DNA of 64,000 bases, taken from assembly GCA_004352715.1 (NCBI GenBank), contig SCFE01000073.1, positions 1,309,626 through 1,373,625 of the forward strand. The letters run 5' to 3'. Below, in pieces: positions 47,745-59,172 of this stretch. The stretch is from Hofstenia miamia. Taxonomy: Eukaryota > Xenacoelomorpha > Acoela. The notes under the pieces were generated by a model. That model was not told the DNA's origin. It was given only the letters and a program-made list of their open reading frames with translations, and ran no database searches. Within the stretch, counting starts at the first letter, position 1. Every line of letters begins with the position of its first letter. A program made the position numbers and the translations under genes.

Positions 47745-50422
47745 GTAAGTTATTTATACATATCGCATTTTCATGTTTAAAAAATCGGCTTTCCACAATA
47801 TCAGATCTAGAAATGTGTTTTGCGACGTTTGACAAAATACCTAATGTCGTCATCAAAAGTCGATTTTGCTTTGATTATAACGATTTTCTGACATTAATTA
47901 GTGGCTTTTAAACATACGCATGCCCTTACTAGCTTGCTCTTGTGTGACCCTGTGACCCATGCGACATGAATAAGGTGTGACGTAGAAAAATTGCTTAATA
48001 TTTGGCCTGATGACCAAAATGACCTGTTTTTTAGATTTTAGGGCATTGCTAAGATTATTTTTGCATAGAAATTAACTTGAACAATACATCATTTTAGTCT
48101 CCACTGAAATTCAACTGCTTTAACTTGATTACAAATACATGGTTCTAACATTTCCAGGGCTGGTAACAGCATCTGCTGAGCATCTTTCATATCTGCTCAT
48201 TTTATGCATGCTATTGTCTTTCAACTGAGGGCAATTTTAGCTAAACCTAATTATTATTGTTAGTATTAAAAAACCATTTAAAAAATTCAAGAAATATTAA
48301 TTTGCAACTGCTACTTTCAACTGTTAAAATCCAAATTTTATATATTTCAAAGTATGTGATCATGTCATCAAGAATATAATGGCATCACATTTCAGGACAT
48401 TTCAAACTGGTAGTGATGACTATTTGTGCAAAGTTTGGTTTTAATAGCATTATCTAAACCTGATTGGGGAATCGTCGCTCTCCATGTCTGAGGAGCCCAA
48501 AAATGGTCGGGTTCGAATAGCGTTAATATAAGAATAATAAATGTTAATTTTCAAATTTGTATATGTGTAAAGTTATAGTTAGTTCCAAACAAAGTGCCTG
48601 TAACTCGTGTTGACCATAAATAGAACATACAACTAGTCTTTTGCAACCTTAAGTAGATATTTATAAGGCATCAGGAAAGCAGTTGTATAAAGTGAGGTAA
48701 CTTGGAGGATATTTATGAATATGCTCTATAGTGACGTTTGCTTGGGATAAGGATAGTTTACGGTTTATCATTGAAACTTTGGCTTTGCGTTTTTGCCTGA
48801 ATTCCAAGTTTTTCTGAATAAAGAATAGTAAAAATTTAAAGCACAATAGTTGCAATTATTATTCTTTGAAAAATCAGTTATTGCAATTCATTGCACATAG
48901 GATTAAATGCAAAATACTGTTATATTGTTTAGGAAGAAGTGATTGGGTGGTAATCATTTCTTATTGTATAGCTAAATCTCAAATGAATAATTAGTTGAGA
49001 ATAATGAAAAACGAAATATCAAAGGTGCTTTAATCGTGTCTTTCATCTTAATTGAATGAATATGTTCGTCTTTCAGGTGTTTACAGAAGTTTTAGCGCAG
49101 TCGGGAAGCTCAGTTGTGAATTATTTTGATTTCATTAGTCTTCTCAATTGATCGTCCATTTGCAGGTGTTCGGATTAGGATTTAAATGGTTTCTCTGCTT
49201 TATACATCTCATCAACTCTCGTTAAGACATTTTTCGAATAGCCAAGCCTCTCCCATTTTCTCGTTGTCATTCGTTATTAAATAACCAGTTTTTCGATTAT
49301 ATCGCTGTTAATTCAATTTTAATTTCTGAAGTTAGTTAGGTGCAAGTCCCATCTTGTTCCTTTTGTGATTTTGAGATGGAATCATTCTTTAAAGGGCAAC
49401 ATATTTAAGCAAATCAACTTTTCATATTCATAATCAGAAAAAATTATTCATCGACACAATGTTTTTGTCAAGCAATAAGTTTAGAACATTTTTAGATAAA
49501 AATTAGCCTAGTACAAGTTGGTACAATTTCCTATAATAGGTGCTTTATAAAAAGTGCAGAAAATACCCAGACTGACATTGAGTCTCTTGTTACTACTAAC
49601 TCTAATTTTTGTATTTTTTATACTTTATGCCAAGAGACATGCCATGCAAAATGATAGAACCTAGTAGTTTTTGCTTTCTTCCCTTGAATGTTTCCTTTAT
49701 TTGTTGAAAATTTTCATTTTCCTATGGAAGAATTTTAACATCTCTGCCCTACAGATTTGTCATTTTTTAGAATTGGATAGTACGTTATACATGTATGTTG
49801 ACACATTGAGTTTGAAAAGCTTCTGTCTATGTTATATGTTAAACCTTCAACTATCCTGTCCGTGACTTTGAAGTATATTAAAAAAATTTAAATTTCTGGA
49901 TATTGACACATGTATAGGTGTTGTGTTTCTATTTAATTGTGAACATCTGTATTAAAAGTGATTCATGTGCTGAATAGTTGACTATTAAATGTTTTTCAAT
50001 GAAAATTCCGATTTTTGAAAGAACTTTCAAATTCTCCTCGTGGCTAATGTTCAGAGAATCGGGACGTTTAAACCCACGAATGCAACAAATAATCTCAGAT
50101 ATTTCATTTTGTGTTGGTGACCCATCCAAATTCAAAGGTGTTAGCCGCAGCTTGTAACTAGATTTTAAAATGTCAATGAAATCAAGATGTTTTCATATTT
50201 TTGATGTCTAGGAAATTTGGGGTGAAATTGAGCTTTCGAGTACCGATGATTCTTATTCTTTTATTTTTTCTCAATTTCTTTTTAAATCTTATTTACTTAA
50301 TTTATGAATATAATGCCAATTTGTAGAAGTTTGTTATTATTTCAACTTGTATGCCTTTTAATAAACTGCAATTTCTTATAGATTTTTAGCGTGTATTATT
50401 TCCATTAGGGACACTCTATATA

Positions 50423-52064
50423 CAGTGTCGGTCATCTATTTTAGACCACCCGTAAAAAAACATTATTGCGTAATTATTTATACAAACAAAGCAATTAATT
50501 TACCTTTAATGCTTTCAAAATATAGTTTAGCCATATTACCAAGAAAATGCAATGAAAATGTTACGTTTAATTATTTAGCATATAACTTACAGAGATATTA
50601 TCATAACAGGCATCGTTCATCTATTTTAGGCCAGTCGTGACAAATGGATTCAAAACCCAAATTTTTATTGAATATAAATGATCATGTATTCAAATGTTAT
50701 GAAATGTACACGAAAATATATAAAAGCAGAGAATAACATTGAAAAACAATATTAGTACTTTGTGGATCCTCCTTTTGCATTTATCACCTTCTTTACACGG
50801 GATGCCATAGACTTGTACAATGTAAAAATGTATTCATCCGGAACCAAGTAAAATTCTTCTTCGGTGTAACTCCAAAGATCTTCAACATTGCCAGGTTTTC
50901 TTTTCATGACCTTATCCTTGAGGATATCCCAAAAATTTTCAATAATGTTTAGGTCAGCGCTCTGGGCCGGCCAGTCATTCATCATCCGTATGGCTTTTGC
51001 CTCGAAATATTTCTTTGTAGAAGCTGAGGTGTGGCAACTGGCTCCATCTTGTTGCCATATAAATCGTGAGGAATATAGAGCAGGAAGGGCTTCGTCCAAA
51101 ACGGCTTGATACGCAAGGGAATCGACAGTCCCTTGTATCCGCTTGATAAATCGTTTACCATCGGAACGAATACCTCCCCATATCATGACATATGGGGAAA
51201 ACTTCTTTGTCTTGATGAGGTTTTTTGGCAATAATTGCTGACCTTTGTCCCTCCGAACATACTGACGACGGCATGGAAGTAATTCAATTTTACTTTCGTC
51301 AGTAAAAATAATTTTACTCCAATCGACATCGTTGAAGTTTTCTCTGGCCTTGCACCACGTTAACCGCCTCTTCATTAACTTTTTTGTTAACTGCGGTTTT
51401 TTAACAGCGACTCTTCCAAAACGCTTGTTGTCTCTTAACACTCGTTTCACAGTTGAAACGGACACCTTTTCATGAAATCCACATTCACGGCGTAGTTGAT
51501 TAGCTGTCAAAAATGGATCCTTTTTAGAAGCAATTACCAATTTGGTCTTTTCACGTGAACTGAGCTTCGATGGTGTGCATGTTTTAGATTTGTTTTTGAG
51601 CCCTTCACCTCTATTATGCTTAGAAATGATATTTTTAATGGCACATCTGCTGATTCTTAATTCTCTGGATATCTCGCGTTGAGATTTGCCTTGTTCATGG
51701 AACTCAACAGTCAAGGCTCTCTTAGTCAATGAAATAGTAGGCATTCTAAAGAGAAAATGAACCTAAACATTTTAACCATTCAATACATTGAAAGCTTACC
51801 GAAAATAATTGTCGATAAAGCAGAATTGTCAAGAATCAGCCAATTAAATAAGTGGTCTAAAATAGACGATCGACGTAATTTATATACAATGTGTCTGTTT
51901 GTTGTGTCCCCAAATAATTTTGAAACTCTGACACACACACAAACACAGTGAAGACTCCTACATAAAAACATATTTTTTAATTTCTTCAGATATATTGTTC
52001 CTAATCGTTTGAATGCTCAAAATAAATATATTTTTAGGTGGACTAAAATAGATGACCGACACTG
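50423..52064 (-). mobile_element. Apparently intact Tc1-like transposon with IR/DR ends
   Basis: 1,642 bases from cagtgtcggtcatctatttt (50423) to aaaatagatgaccgacactg (ending 52064), flanked by TA at 50421-50422 and 52065-52066. Each end carries a second, internal copy of the terminal motif in the same direction. The left copies are at 50432 and 50617 (tcatctatttta), 185 bases apart. The right copies are at 52044 and 51858 (taaaatagatga and taaaatagacga), 186 bases apart. This symmetric double-site layout is the IR/DR arrangement known from Sleeping Beauty-type Tc1 elements. The transposase frame is unbroken, so this looks recent. Confidence 0.95.
50752..51744 (-). CDS. Tc1 family transposase, DD35E
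   Basis: 330 residues, uninterrupted, a normal Tc1 length. It binds the terminal repeats and cuts and pastes the element at TA. The N-terminal paired-like helix-turn-helix region (residues 1-110) includes GKSQREISRELRISRCAIKN. The DDE core has Asp149 (IIFTDESKI), Asp233 (IWQQDGASCHTS) and Glu269 (WPAQSADLNIIENFW). The spacing between the last two is 35, not the 34 of classic Tc1, which makes it a DD35E type. The GGIRSDG glycine box lies at about 190-196. ATG at 51742-51744; stop at 50752-50754 on the minus strand. It sits between the two IR/DR ends on the strand opposite to MED30. Confidence 0.95.
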   Translation of the reverse strand: MPTISLTKRALTVEFHEQGKSQREISRELRISRCAIKNIISKHNRGEGLKNKSKTCTPSKLSSREKTKLVIASKKDPFLTANQLRRECGFHEKVSVSTVKRVLRDNKRFGRVAVKKPQLTKKLMKRRLTWCKARENFNDVDWSKIIFTDESKIELLPCRRQYVRRDKGQQLLPKNLIKTKKFSPYVMIWGGIRSDGKRFIKRIQGTVDSLAYQAVLDEALPALYSSRFIWQQDGASCHTSASTKKYFEAKAIRMMNDWPAQSADLNIIENFWDILKDKVMKRKPGNVEDLWSYTEEEFYLVPDEYIFTLYKSMASRVKKVINAKGGSTKY

Positions 52065-52589
52065 TAGCAGTTAAAACTAAACCTCTTAAATAAAGGAATT
52101 CAAAGGTAACTATTCTAATGGCGAATGTGTTCGTTTTAGTGACGGGAATTCTATAGACTATTTGGCCGTTCAGTAATATTTGCCTCAAATGTTGCTTGAA
52201 AACCCAACTCCATTTCATATTTTTGGTGTCATCTAATCCAATCAAGTAGGCACACCATAGTACGAACTACGAAGCAGGGGTGCCGATTACGGTATTGTGC
52301 CATACCATACACAAAATTTATATTTGGTTTGAACAAAATTGTTAACTTATCTTTAATATTGTATATTATATATTACACATAATAATAGTTGAATGCAGAG
52401 GCTCTGCTAGAGACATGTCTAGGGAGGGGGTGCCAGTCATTTTTTGTTGCCCCCTGACCACACAGGCAATCTACAAATAAATTGCAGAATTAGATTTATG
52501 AAATTGCTTCTTTAATAAATTAAAAATTTTCAGACTTCAAGAATGTGAGTGAACGGCTTGCCGAAATTCAGTAATAATGATAATAAATT

Positions 52590-53014
52590 TAGCGTCAAAA
52601 ATGTTTATTCTAAATTTTGTGTATGAATTCATTCAGTAGATTTTGAAGTATTAAGAGTATAAATTTGAGAACATCGTATTACATCAATAATTTTGATGTA
52701 AATTTAACCAATGTAATGGGATTTTAGCAAAATTTGAGTAGTAATATTTTTGAAACCACGGAATATATTAATGCAAAACTTTGAGGGTAAACTAAATTTT
52801 TCACCCTAATTCGATTTTTTCACTATAATTTACATAGCATCTATATTAATGGGGATAGTTTTTAGAGCGACCCTTCACAGGTGAATAGGATTACATGAAA
52901 ATTTGAATTCACAATCCTTAACTTGAATCTAGTGCTAAAAATCAAAGATATTGTGTTAAGCATGGTAGAAATCAATTGTGAAGAGGAGTGTTGCAATACT
53001 AATGAGCGGGACTG
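52590..53014 (-). repeat. Dispersed TA-flanked repeat, copy 2 (inverted)
   Basis: Reverse complement matches 46444-46830: it begins (TA)cagtcccgctcattagta at 53014, then 'tttgatttttagcactag', 'attgtgaattcaaattttca', 'ctctaaaaactatc' and 'aaaatcccattacatt'. Same family as 59173-59480. Confidence 0.7.
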
Positions 53015-53204
53015 TAGTTGCTTCACAACATTGCAGAGCTGTATGGATATTCAGGGCTGGCGATTCTGTTTCTTTAATAAAAATCTTGGCTTTCGTAAGG
53101 ACATACTTCATAAACATAATACATAAAACATTCTAGAAGTGAAAAAACTTTTTGAAAGCGAATATACTTCATCTCGCGTGGATTTGTCATCATGAAGTTG
53201 TGTC

Positions 53205-54295
53205 AAAGCGCATATCGTTTAGCAAGTCAGCAATATCAGTAAAGCTCTCCCACATTGTTGTCAGGGTTTTGGAGTGATTTGTCCTACCAGTTACAGAAAG
53301 ATTTTTTGGAAGTAATTGTCTTCCTTCTCCTTTTTTCAAGATAGAAATACCTGCGCTTTAGTGCTGCTAGTAAAGAAAACATAAATTGATTGACAAAGAT
53401 CAAGAAGGGGCGAAATGCATCACATGGATGCACGATTTTCGCCAACAGAAAAGTGGTATAGTTTGCTAAATCTTTTCTGTAAAGATTTACTGAAAGTAAA
53501 GAAGAATTATTTTATCAGTTTCAAAATTTTAAGGTGAGTGTACATTCCTTCTAAACAAAACTGTGCTAAATTTCATTTATAAATATAATTTGCGTTAAAT
53601 GTAATAAGCGTTTTCTATTTTAAAGTAAATTTTTACGATAATATTTTAGCAATCAATTGATTTATCCCAATATGCTACTATTGTGAATCTCCTTGAAGTA
53701 ATTCCACAACGATATCCTGGAGTAATACGAATGGCAAAATTAGCAGCTACAATTCCAGCAACAGTCTGCACTGCTGAAAGAAGTTTTTCATCTATGAAAT
53801 TTTTGAAGAACCCCTTGAGATCTACAATGATAGATGAACGCTTAGTCTTTCCCTCATGTAAAAATTGAACCAGATGATGTAATTAACCTTCTTTCGCGGC
53901 GAAAAACTAGACTAAACTTCTCTCTATGAATATTTTTTGTATTTGAAATAAAAATCTCTTATAGTTTTATAACATACCACCCCATCAGCATTTTCTGGCT
54001 ACGCCACTGGGTCTATATATTCCATGTCTGGATCACAAAGCGAATAAATTTGTTGAACATTTTTGTATATCATCCAAAATATTTTCGCCCCTTCTTGATC
54101 TTTGTCAATCAATTTATGTTTTCTTTACTAGCAGCACTAAAGCGCAGGTATTTCTATCTTGCAAAAGGAGAAGGAAGACAATTACTACTACCAAAAAATC
54201 TTTCTGTAACTGGTTGGACAAATCACTCCGAAACCTTGACAACAATGTGGGAGAGTTTTCTAATATTGCTGACTTTCTAAACGATATGCGCTTTG
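53205..54295. repeat. Inverted pair of a hAT coding segment (53205-53415 / 54083-54295)
   Basis: About 210 bases at 53205-53415 recur as reverse complement at 54083-54295 with few changes (cgccccttcttgatctttgt, ctagcagcactaaagcgcag). In the coding sense both encode LPKNLSVTG.TNHS.TLTTMWESF, resembling the 'TRW' region of hAT transposases. The spacer contains the dimerisation domain and a hAT-like end. Confidence 0.7.
53683..53868 (+). pseudogene. hAT transposase C-terminal dimerisation domain
   Basis: Reads LLEVIPQRYPGVIRMAKLAA then TIPATVCTAERSFSSMKFLK followed by RSTMIDERL. The order 'P.l..lA...L.IP.T...AERSFS.lK..K...RS.M...RL' is the hAT (Dimer_Tnp_hAT) signature. It forms the transposase dimer contact. 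No catalytic core is readable directly upstream, so this is a relic. Confidence 0.8.
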
Positions 54296-54399
54296 TACCT
54301 AAAAATCGAAAGTTGGTTTACACATGACATATCTTGTGTTGTGTCTGCCATTATTCCTAATCAAAAGCACCATTAACTTTCTCTAGAATTAGTTGATGA

Positions 54400-55870
54400 A
54401 TCTTTTTGCCCAGAATTGATACGAACTCATTCTGTGAGGAACTTGACATGTAAGTTACATGAATTGGGCGTTTGTTTTTGTTTTTAGTCCAACGTTATAA
54501 TTGTAAGCAGTGTTTTGAGAGTAACGTCACAAGAGCAATAAAGTTGCCGGATTCAGTTTTACTACCGAGAAATGCGAGACCCTGCGAAGCCAATGTAAGT
54601 TTAGTATCAAGAAGAATTTTTATGACAAACTTACCTTCAGCTATCCTGCGTTCTTCAGCTATTAATAAGGCTTTGTTTGATGTATCAAATAAAGCGTCAA
54701 TATGACCAATACATTATTGAAATTTCAATGAGTCTCGCAGTGCTTGCTTGCGTGATTCTGACGAAAAGTGAATTTGTCGTTTGCCTGCTCTATCTCTATC
54801 TTGTGATCGCATTTTATCCCATGAGCAAGCACCTACACTTGGAAATGTCAGTTCCTTTCGTCTTCCAGGAAATGGGTTGCAGACAAAGCAAAATCAGGAT
54901 CAGAATTACAGAAATATTCCAATTTAGGAAAATCAGTATACCATACAGCACACAATTGACGTGAATGTTTTTGTGAACCGATGCTGTCATTTTTAGGATA
55001 GCTTGACAATCGTGGTTGACAAGGTCCTAAGGCTACGGTTAGACTATGTGATTGGTCACACGTGGTCTGTCACATTTTGCTAGAATCGCACGTCTAACCA
55101 CCAATATAATTGGCGATGTGACGTGATTTTGTTTCTTTTCTTGCTACCAATCACGTAGTTTAACCGTGGCCTTACTGGCTTTTTGATTGTATAACATGGA
55201 TTGCGGACGAAGGCCTGGATCGTAAATTACTATACTATATCGACATTTTGCTCTTGTCTTGAGCAAAAGCAATCTTCATTCTCAATTTGATCCAATGTTT
55301 CAATGCTAAGTACGGTTAAATCAGAGGAAATTCTACTAAAATCATCATCGATGGAATGGATTTTTGTCAGAAACTGTTGTAAAGCGCTTTAATCAGTCAT
55401 AGAAGGCAGCTTCTCATTTGACACTTGTAGTTTTCCGCACATTGCCTGTAGAAAACCAAGACATCTTAGCGATTTAACTTCAATTGAATCACATGAAAGG
55501 CAACAGTAACGACATGATCATCATAAGCACTAGCACAATGTGACACAATATTTTGGTGATCAGAAGAAATCGTATCAATAGCACCGGAACCCTCTACTTG
55601 TAGTTCCTGACAGAAATTGGAGTTGACGACTTGGTATTTGTAAAGAATTGTCTTCAATTGAATCCTCTGAATTATCAGTAGAAGCAATGCGAATATTGGC
55701 ATGTGATGGAGTTGACGATATATTAGAAGGGATACTTGCAGTTGAAGACTGCAACAGAAATCCCCGCATTAACTGTGACATTTGCTCATTTCCCTTCTGA
55801 TTTTTTTAGCCAACTGGCTATGATATGCACCGCTTTGTTGAATTCGTTTTTCCAAGCTGTATAAGGCACT
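54400..55870 (-). pseudogene. hAT transposase N-terminal half (TTF zinc finger / DUF4371 type)
   Basis: Read downward on the minus strand: EKRIQQSGAYHSQLAKKIRR (about 55845-55785), the usual basic 'SGA..RK..K' start. Then a stop-ridden part interrupted by a MITE, then GPCQPRLSSYPKN and WYTDFPKLEYFCNSDPDFAL. These are the landmarks of the TTF-type zinc finger, with its later Cys largely lost. Next come RRIAEGKFVIKILLDTKLTL, ASQGLAFLG and GNFIALVTLL, then the DUF4371 start NEFVSILGKKIHQLILEKVN near 54395. The layout resembles ZMYM1-like hAT transposases. Many stops; dead. Confidence 0.7.
55030..55172. mobile_element. 143-bp MITE with TA target duplication, inside the hAT relic
   Basis: Terminal inverted repeats aggctacggttagactatgt (55030) and acgtagtttaaccgtggcct (ending 55172) pair over about 26 bases with three mismatches. 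TA flanks both ends (55028-55029, 55173-55174). It lies just upstream, in the coding sense, of the GPCQP motif of the hAT pseudogene. Superfamily is uncertain: TA duplication suggests Tc1/mariner, but other TA-targeting families are possible. Confidence 0.8.
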
Positions 55871-56935
55871 AACAAGTCGTTGATAGATAAATAATTTTTA
55901 TAACGACATTTACATAAAACGTTCTGTATTCAACACTAAAAAATAGTGTCCATATTAACAGCTTATTACTAACTGTGTAAAACAGCAAATAAAAAATTAA
56001 TTGCTAATTCTTTCTAAACAATCATTCATGTGAACATTTTAATGATTGTTTAACATATTCCTTTCATTTATAGCGCCTTTGAGAGATATGAAATTGTGAC
56101 GGACAAGCACTCTGATAGTTACATCTGGTTATATTTTTTGTTACAATCTGCTGTTTTGTTGCTCCTGTTCTTTACTCTAGGGGTGCAGTGACGCCATGTA
56201 ACCCGGTTCGTCGAGCCCCTCATAAAATGGTTAAACGCTAATTTTTAAAATTTTTTGAACAAGATAGACATTTTGATAAAATAACAATTTTAAGGATATT
56301 TCAAAACTTGAATAAGAGAGCTTCAATATTTGCCAACAAATACTAAAGATGCGGTTGTTCCGCATTTGTAGTAGTAGATTGCATTACTATCAAATATTTC
56401 TCATTTTTTAATGTTTGCACCTAAATGCGAGTTATATTGACAAACAATTGGCTTATTTCAAAAATTTGTGTCTGAATGCTTCAGAGTGTTACTGCAGCCT
56501 GATGAAATTATTTGAATATCAGTACAATTTACGATATTACACTATTAACAAAATTTTCGTCTTTAGCATGATTAAAATTTTAATTGCAGCTTGCACTTTG
56601 GTATGGTTTTGGCTACACAATAGAAGTCATTTTATTAATTTCTTATTGCAATATGTATGCTGCGCACATTTCACCATCATTCAACATATTTAAAATATGG
56701 CCATTATGGATGGCTAACAAATTTTGCCTTACCATAAATGGTCATACCATAAGCTGCACCTCTGGTACAAGCTTGGTGCAATGCCAACCCATTTCCTTTT
56801 TGCTATGGACTTTTGCGGCACTCTATTTATCTACATATAAGCAAATATTAGTGAATAATGTTTTGATTAAATTATAGCGGTTTATTTACAATTAAGTAAT
56901 TAAAAATGCCTCGTTGTAGACCTTATCAAAATTTA

Positions 56936-57184
56936 GGAAGTAGGGCTTGGAATTGTCAACCGATTTTATTGGGAAAGAAATTATGGCTTTGTTAATGCCT
57001 TAGCCATTTATAAAGCTCCCTGTCACCACAATGTATGGGTGAAAAAGATTTTATTCTACAGTATGGTGTTCAATCCTATTGAAGCTGCTCTTAACTGTGC
57101 AAAGCGCACTATTAAAGCTAGGTTTGGAAATTTAGGAACTATTGTATACTCAGTTTCATTTAAGGAGACTAAAATATTTGTCTA
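56936..57184 (+). other. Open stretch of ~82 codons, unrecognised
   Basis: Reads EVGLGIVNRFYWERNYGF near its start and EAALNCAKRTIKARFGNLGT near its end, stopping at TAG 57182-57184. There is no ATG start in frame near the beginning and no family signature I recognise. It lies in the MED30 intron 80 bases before exon 2 and may be a transposon scrap. Confidence 0.25.
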
Positions 57185-57260
57185 GTAGAGATAGACTAGT
57201 TAAGTAATTCTTCTAACAAACATTGTGTCTAGTGTCTCTTTCTAACAGCTATTCTTTTAG

Positions 57261-57502
57261 ACTCCGTTGACTTTGAGAAAGAAAAATTAATCTCCAACTT
57301 GTCCAACGTAATTCCTCCAGACGAAAAGTGTGATGATCAACATGAGGAATTGCAGAAAGAAAAGGAACGACTGAAAGCGGAAGTTGAAAAGAAGAATCAA
57401 CAGTTAAGACAAGTTAGTGACCTCATTCAACTGGGACTATCAGAAGTAAACTTTGTTGTAGATATGAGAATACATTCCACACTCAGGTTTGGGAGGAAAT
57501 GA
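57261..57502 (+). CDS. MED30: Mediator complex subunit 30, coding exon 2 (C-terminus)
   Basis: Opens after tattcttttag with AC, completing the phase-1 codon left by exon 1. It encodes an acidic start (SVDFEKEKLISNL), then a long coiled coil with EKKNQQLRQVSDL followed by EVNFVVDMR. Vertebrate MED30 ends with KQKNQQLKQIMDQL followed by DINAMLAMRN, so both the KNQQL core and the distance to the final MR agree. The frame runs ten residues further (IHSTLRFGRK) to TGA at 57500-57502. Those last codons lie in a 71-bp sequence that is repeated at 57606, so the exact C-terminus could be affected by an assembly error. Confidence 0.75.
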
Positions 57503-57676
57503 ATCTTCTAATTGGATCCTCTAATTCTTCAATAATCTGTTGCGTGTAATGGATATATATATATATATATATATTCCGTTCCAAATATATGTCTTTGGTG
57601 CGACCCTCAGGTTTGGGAGGAAATGAATCTTCTAATTGGATCCTCTAATTCTTCAATAATCTGTTGCGTGTAATGG
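57482..57676 (+). repeat. 71-bp direct duplication around the MED30 stop codon
   Basis: 57482-57552 is identical to 57606-57676 (from ctcaggtttgggagg to gcgtgtaatgg). Both copies run into (AT)n and the second lies next to an N gap, so a repeat-induced assembly error is likely but a true duplication is possible. Confidence 0.8.
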
Positions 57677-57688
57677 TAATATATATAT

Positions 57689-58067
57689 NNNNNNNNNNNN
57701 NNNNNNNNNNNNNNNNNNNNNNNNNNNNNNNNNNNNNNNNNNNNNNNNNNNNNNNNNNNNNNNNNNNNNNNNNNNNNNNNNNNNNNNNNNNNNNNNNNNN
57801 NNNNNNNNNNNNNNNNNNNNNNNNNNNNNNNNNNNNNNNNNNNNNNNNNNNNNNNNNNNNNNNNNNNNNNNNNNNNNNNNNNNNNNNNNNNNNNNNNNNN
57901 NNNNNNNNNNNNNNNNNNNNNNNNNNNNNNNNNNNNNNNNNNNNNNNNNNNNNNNNNNNNNNNNNNNNNNNNNNNNNNNNNNNNNNNNNNNNNNNNNNNN
58001 NNNNNNNNNNNNNNNNNNNNNNNNNNNNNNNNNNNNNNNNNNNNNNNNNNNNNNNNNNNNNNNNNNN
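57689..58067. other. Assembly gap (379 N) inside an (AT)n microsatellite
   Basis: Both edges are (AT)n: 57680-57688 and 58068-58091. Confidence 0.97.
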
Positions 58068-58092
58068 ATATATATATATATATATATATATC

Positions 58093-59170
58093 GCTTTTTG
58101 TTTACCCTTCAACATATATATCTCGCTATTTGTAAATTTAACCAAAAAATATTTACTCCCAGAAATATACTTTTTATAGATTTATTCATGATTTGAATGT
58201 GAATGATTTTGTGTGATACCCTAAAATAGCCTTAAACATGTTGCTACTATTAAATATCAAATGAGTTAAAGTCGTTTAGTCGTATCAGAGTTGTAGATGG
58301 AGTGATTTCAGTCCCGGGCTCAATCCAACATAGCCCAAGCCCAGCACTAACCCGTCATAGCTAAAATTATTACAAGAAAGTTTTTTCAAAAAACTGAAAC
58401 ATAATTGAAGCAATAGTAAAATGCAAAAAAATTGGCATCAATGACACATCTTCATAACTAAATCGGATTTATTTTTTATTGATGTAGAATTATTCTAATT
58501 AATGACATAATTCATGTTATAAAATAGCAAGGTAAGAGAAAATATCTATATTAATACAAGTTTGAAAAATATCTGGGCTCATTGCACACAAATTGCAGGA
58601 ATATACCAGACCTGTTTTATCGTAAAACTTCTAATTTTTTCGGTTACAACTAGGAGTCCTAAGCTTCTGTAAAGTAAGTCAAAGAATTTAATAATTTATT
58701 TACTTTTCTTAAGAATTCGTACTCTTCCGTAAAATTCAGCAAAATCATTCTTTAACAAACAAAAAGAATTAAAGAAAATCGAATGTATTTATGAAAATGC
58801 CAAATTTACAATATAAAAACAATATTTAATTTAGTAATATGTATGCAAACATCTTAAGTAAATAAATCAGTTTAAATTACAATTTATTATTAATAAAATG
58901 CATGCTAACATAGTAATCCTTTGATAGCTTGAAAATATTTGGTACTAAGAACATTGTCTTTCTACAAATAGATGCTTCCTAGTTTAAATACTGTAGACTA
59001 TATTCAAAATATGTATTTGAAATAACAGGTCTATATATCTACAATCAATCGTAATTCAACCTTGTTAGGTAATTTCTTTGCAACACATTTGCGTAAAAAC
59101 CGAATTATTCACACAATTGAAAATTTTTTTCCATATACATTACTTATGGGAATATAAGGACAGCGTTATG
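58093..59170. other. No gene recognised
   Basis: AT-rich, stop-dense on both strands. Confidence 0.5.
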
Positions 59171-59172
59171 TA

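Larger units (their letters stand above)
52396..54009 (+). mobile_element. hAT element remnant with terminal-repeat-like ends
   Basis: The right end ctggctacgccactg (53995-54009) is the complement of CAGTGGCGTAGCCAG, a common animal hAT terminus. The left end cagaggctctgctagagaca at 52396 is a diverged match, followed by agggggtgcca (about 52432-52442), which resembles the ggggtgg inside the right end. A hAT dimerisation domain on the plus strand (53683-53868) lies between them. No 8-bp target duplication can be recognised, so the pairing of the two ends is tentative. Confidence 0.45.
47745..57260 (+). other. MED30 intron (~9.5 kb) with nested transposons
   Basis: Bounded by gtaagt at 47745 and the acceptor tattcttttag ending 57260. 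It contains the Tc1 element at 50423-52064, hAT remains at 52.4-55.9 kb, a MITE at 55030-55172 and a dispersed repeat at 52590-53014. 47.9-49.9 kb and 55.9-56.9 kb hold nothing recognised. A minus-strand open stretch at 49929-50150 (LNLDGSPTQNEISEII, 68 codons or slightly more) is of unknown origin. Confidence 0.6.

Noticed and set aside
48505-48530. tRNA B-box-like string (ggtcgggttcgaatagc)
   Set aside because: No A box at the right distance and no cloverleaf could be paired; may be a SINE scrap but not supported.
56178-56225. aggggtgc...gcccct hairpin with ggttcgtcg, considered as tRNA end or hAT terminus
   Set aside because: The tRNA arms do not pair, and as a transposon end it has no partner or target duplication.
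56415-56877. Two overlapping 92-97-codon plus frames in the MED30 intron
   Set aside because: Hydrophobic low-complexity translation from AT-rich sequence, no family signature, each frame contradicts the other.
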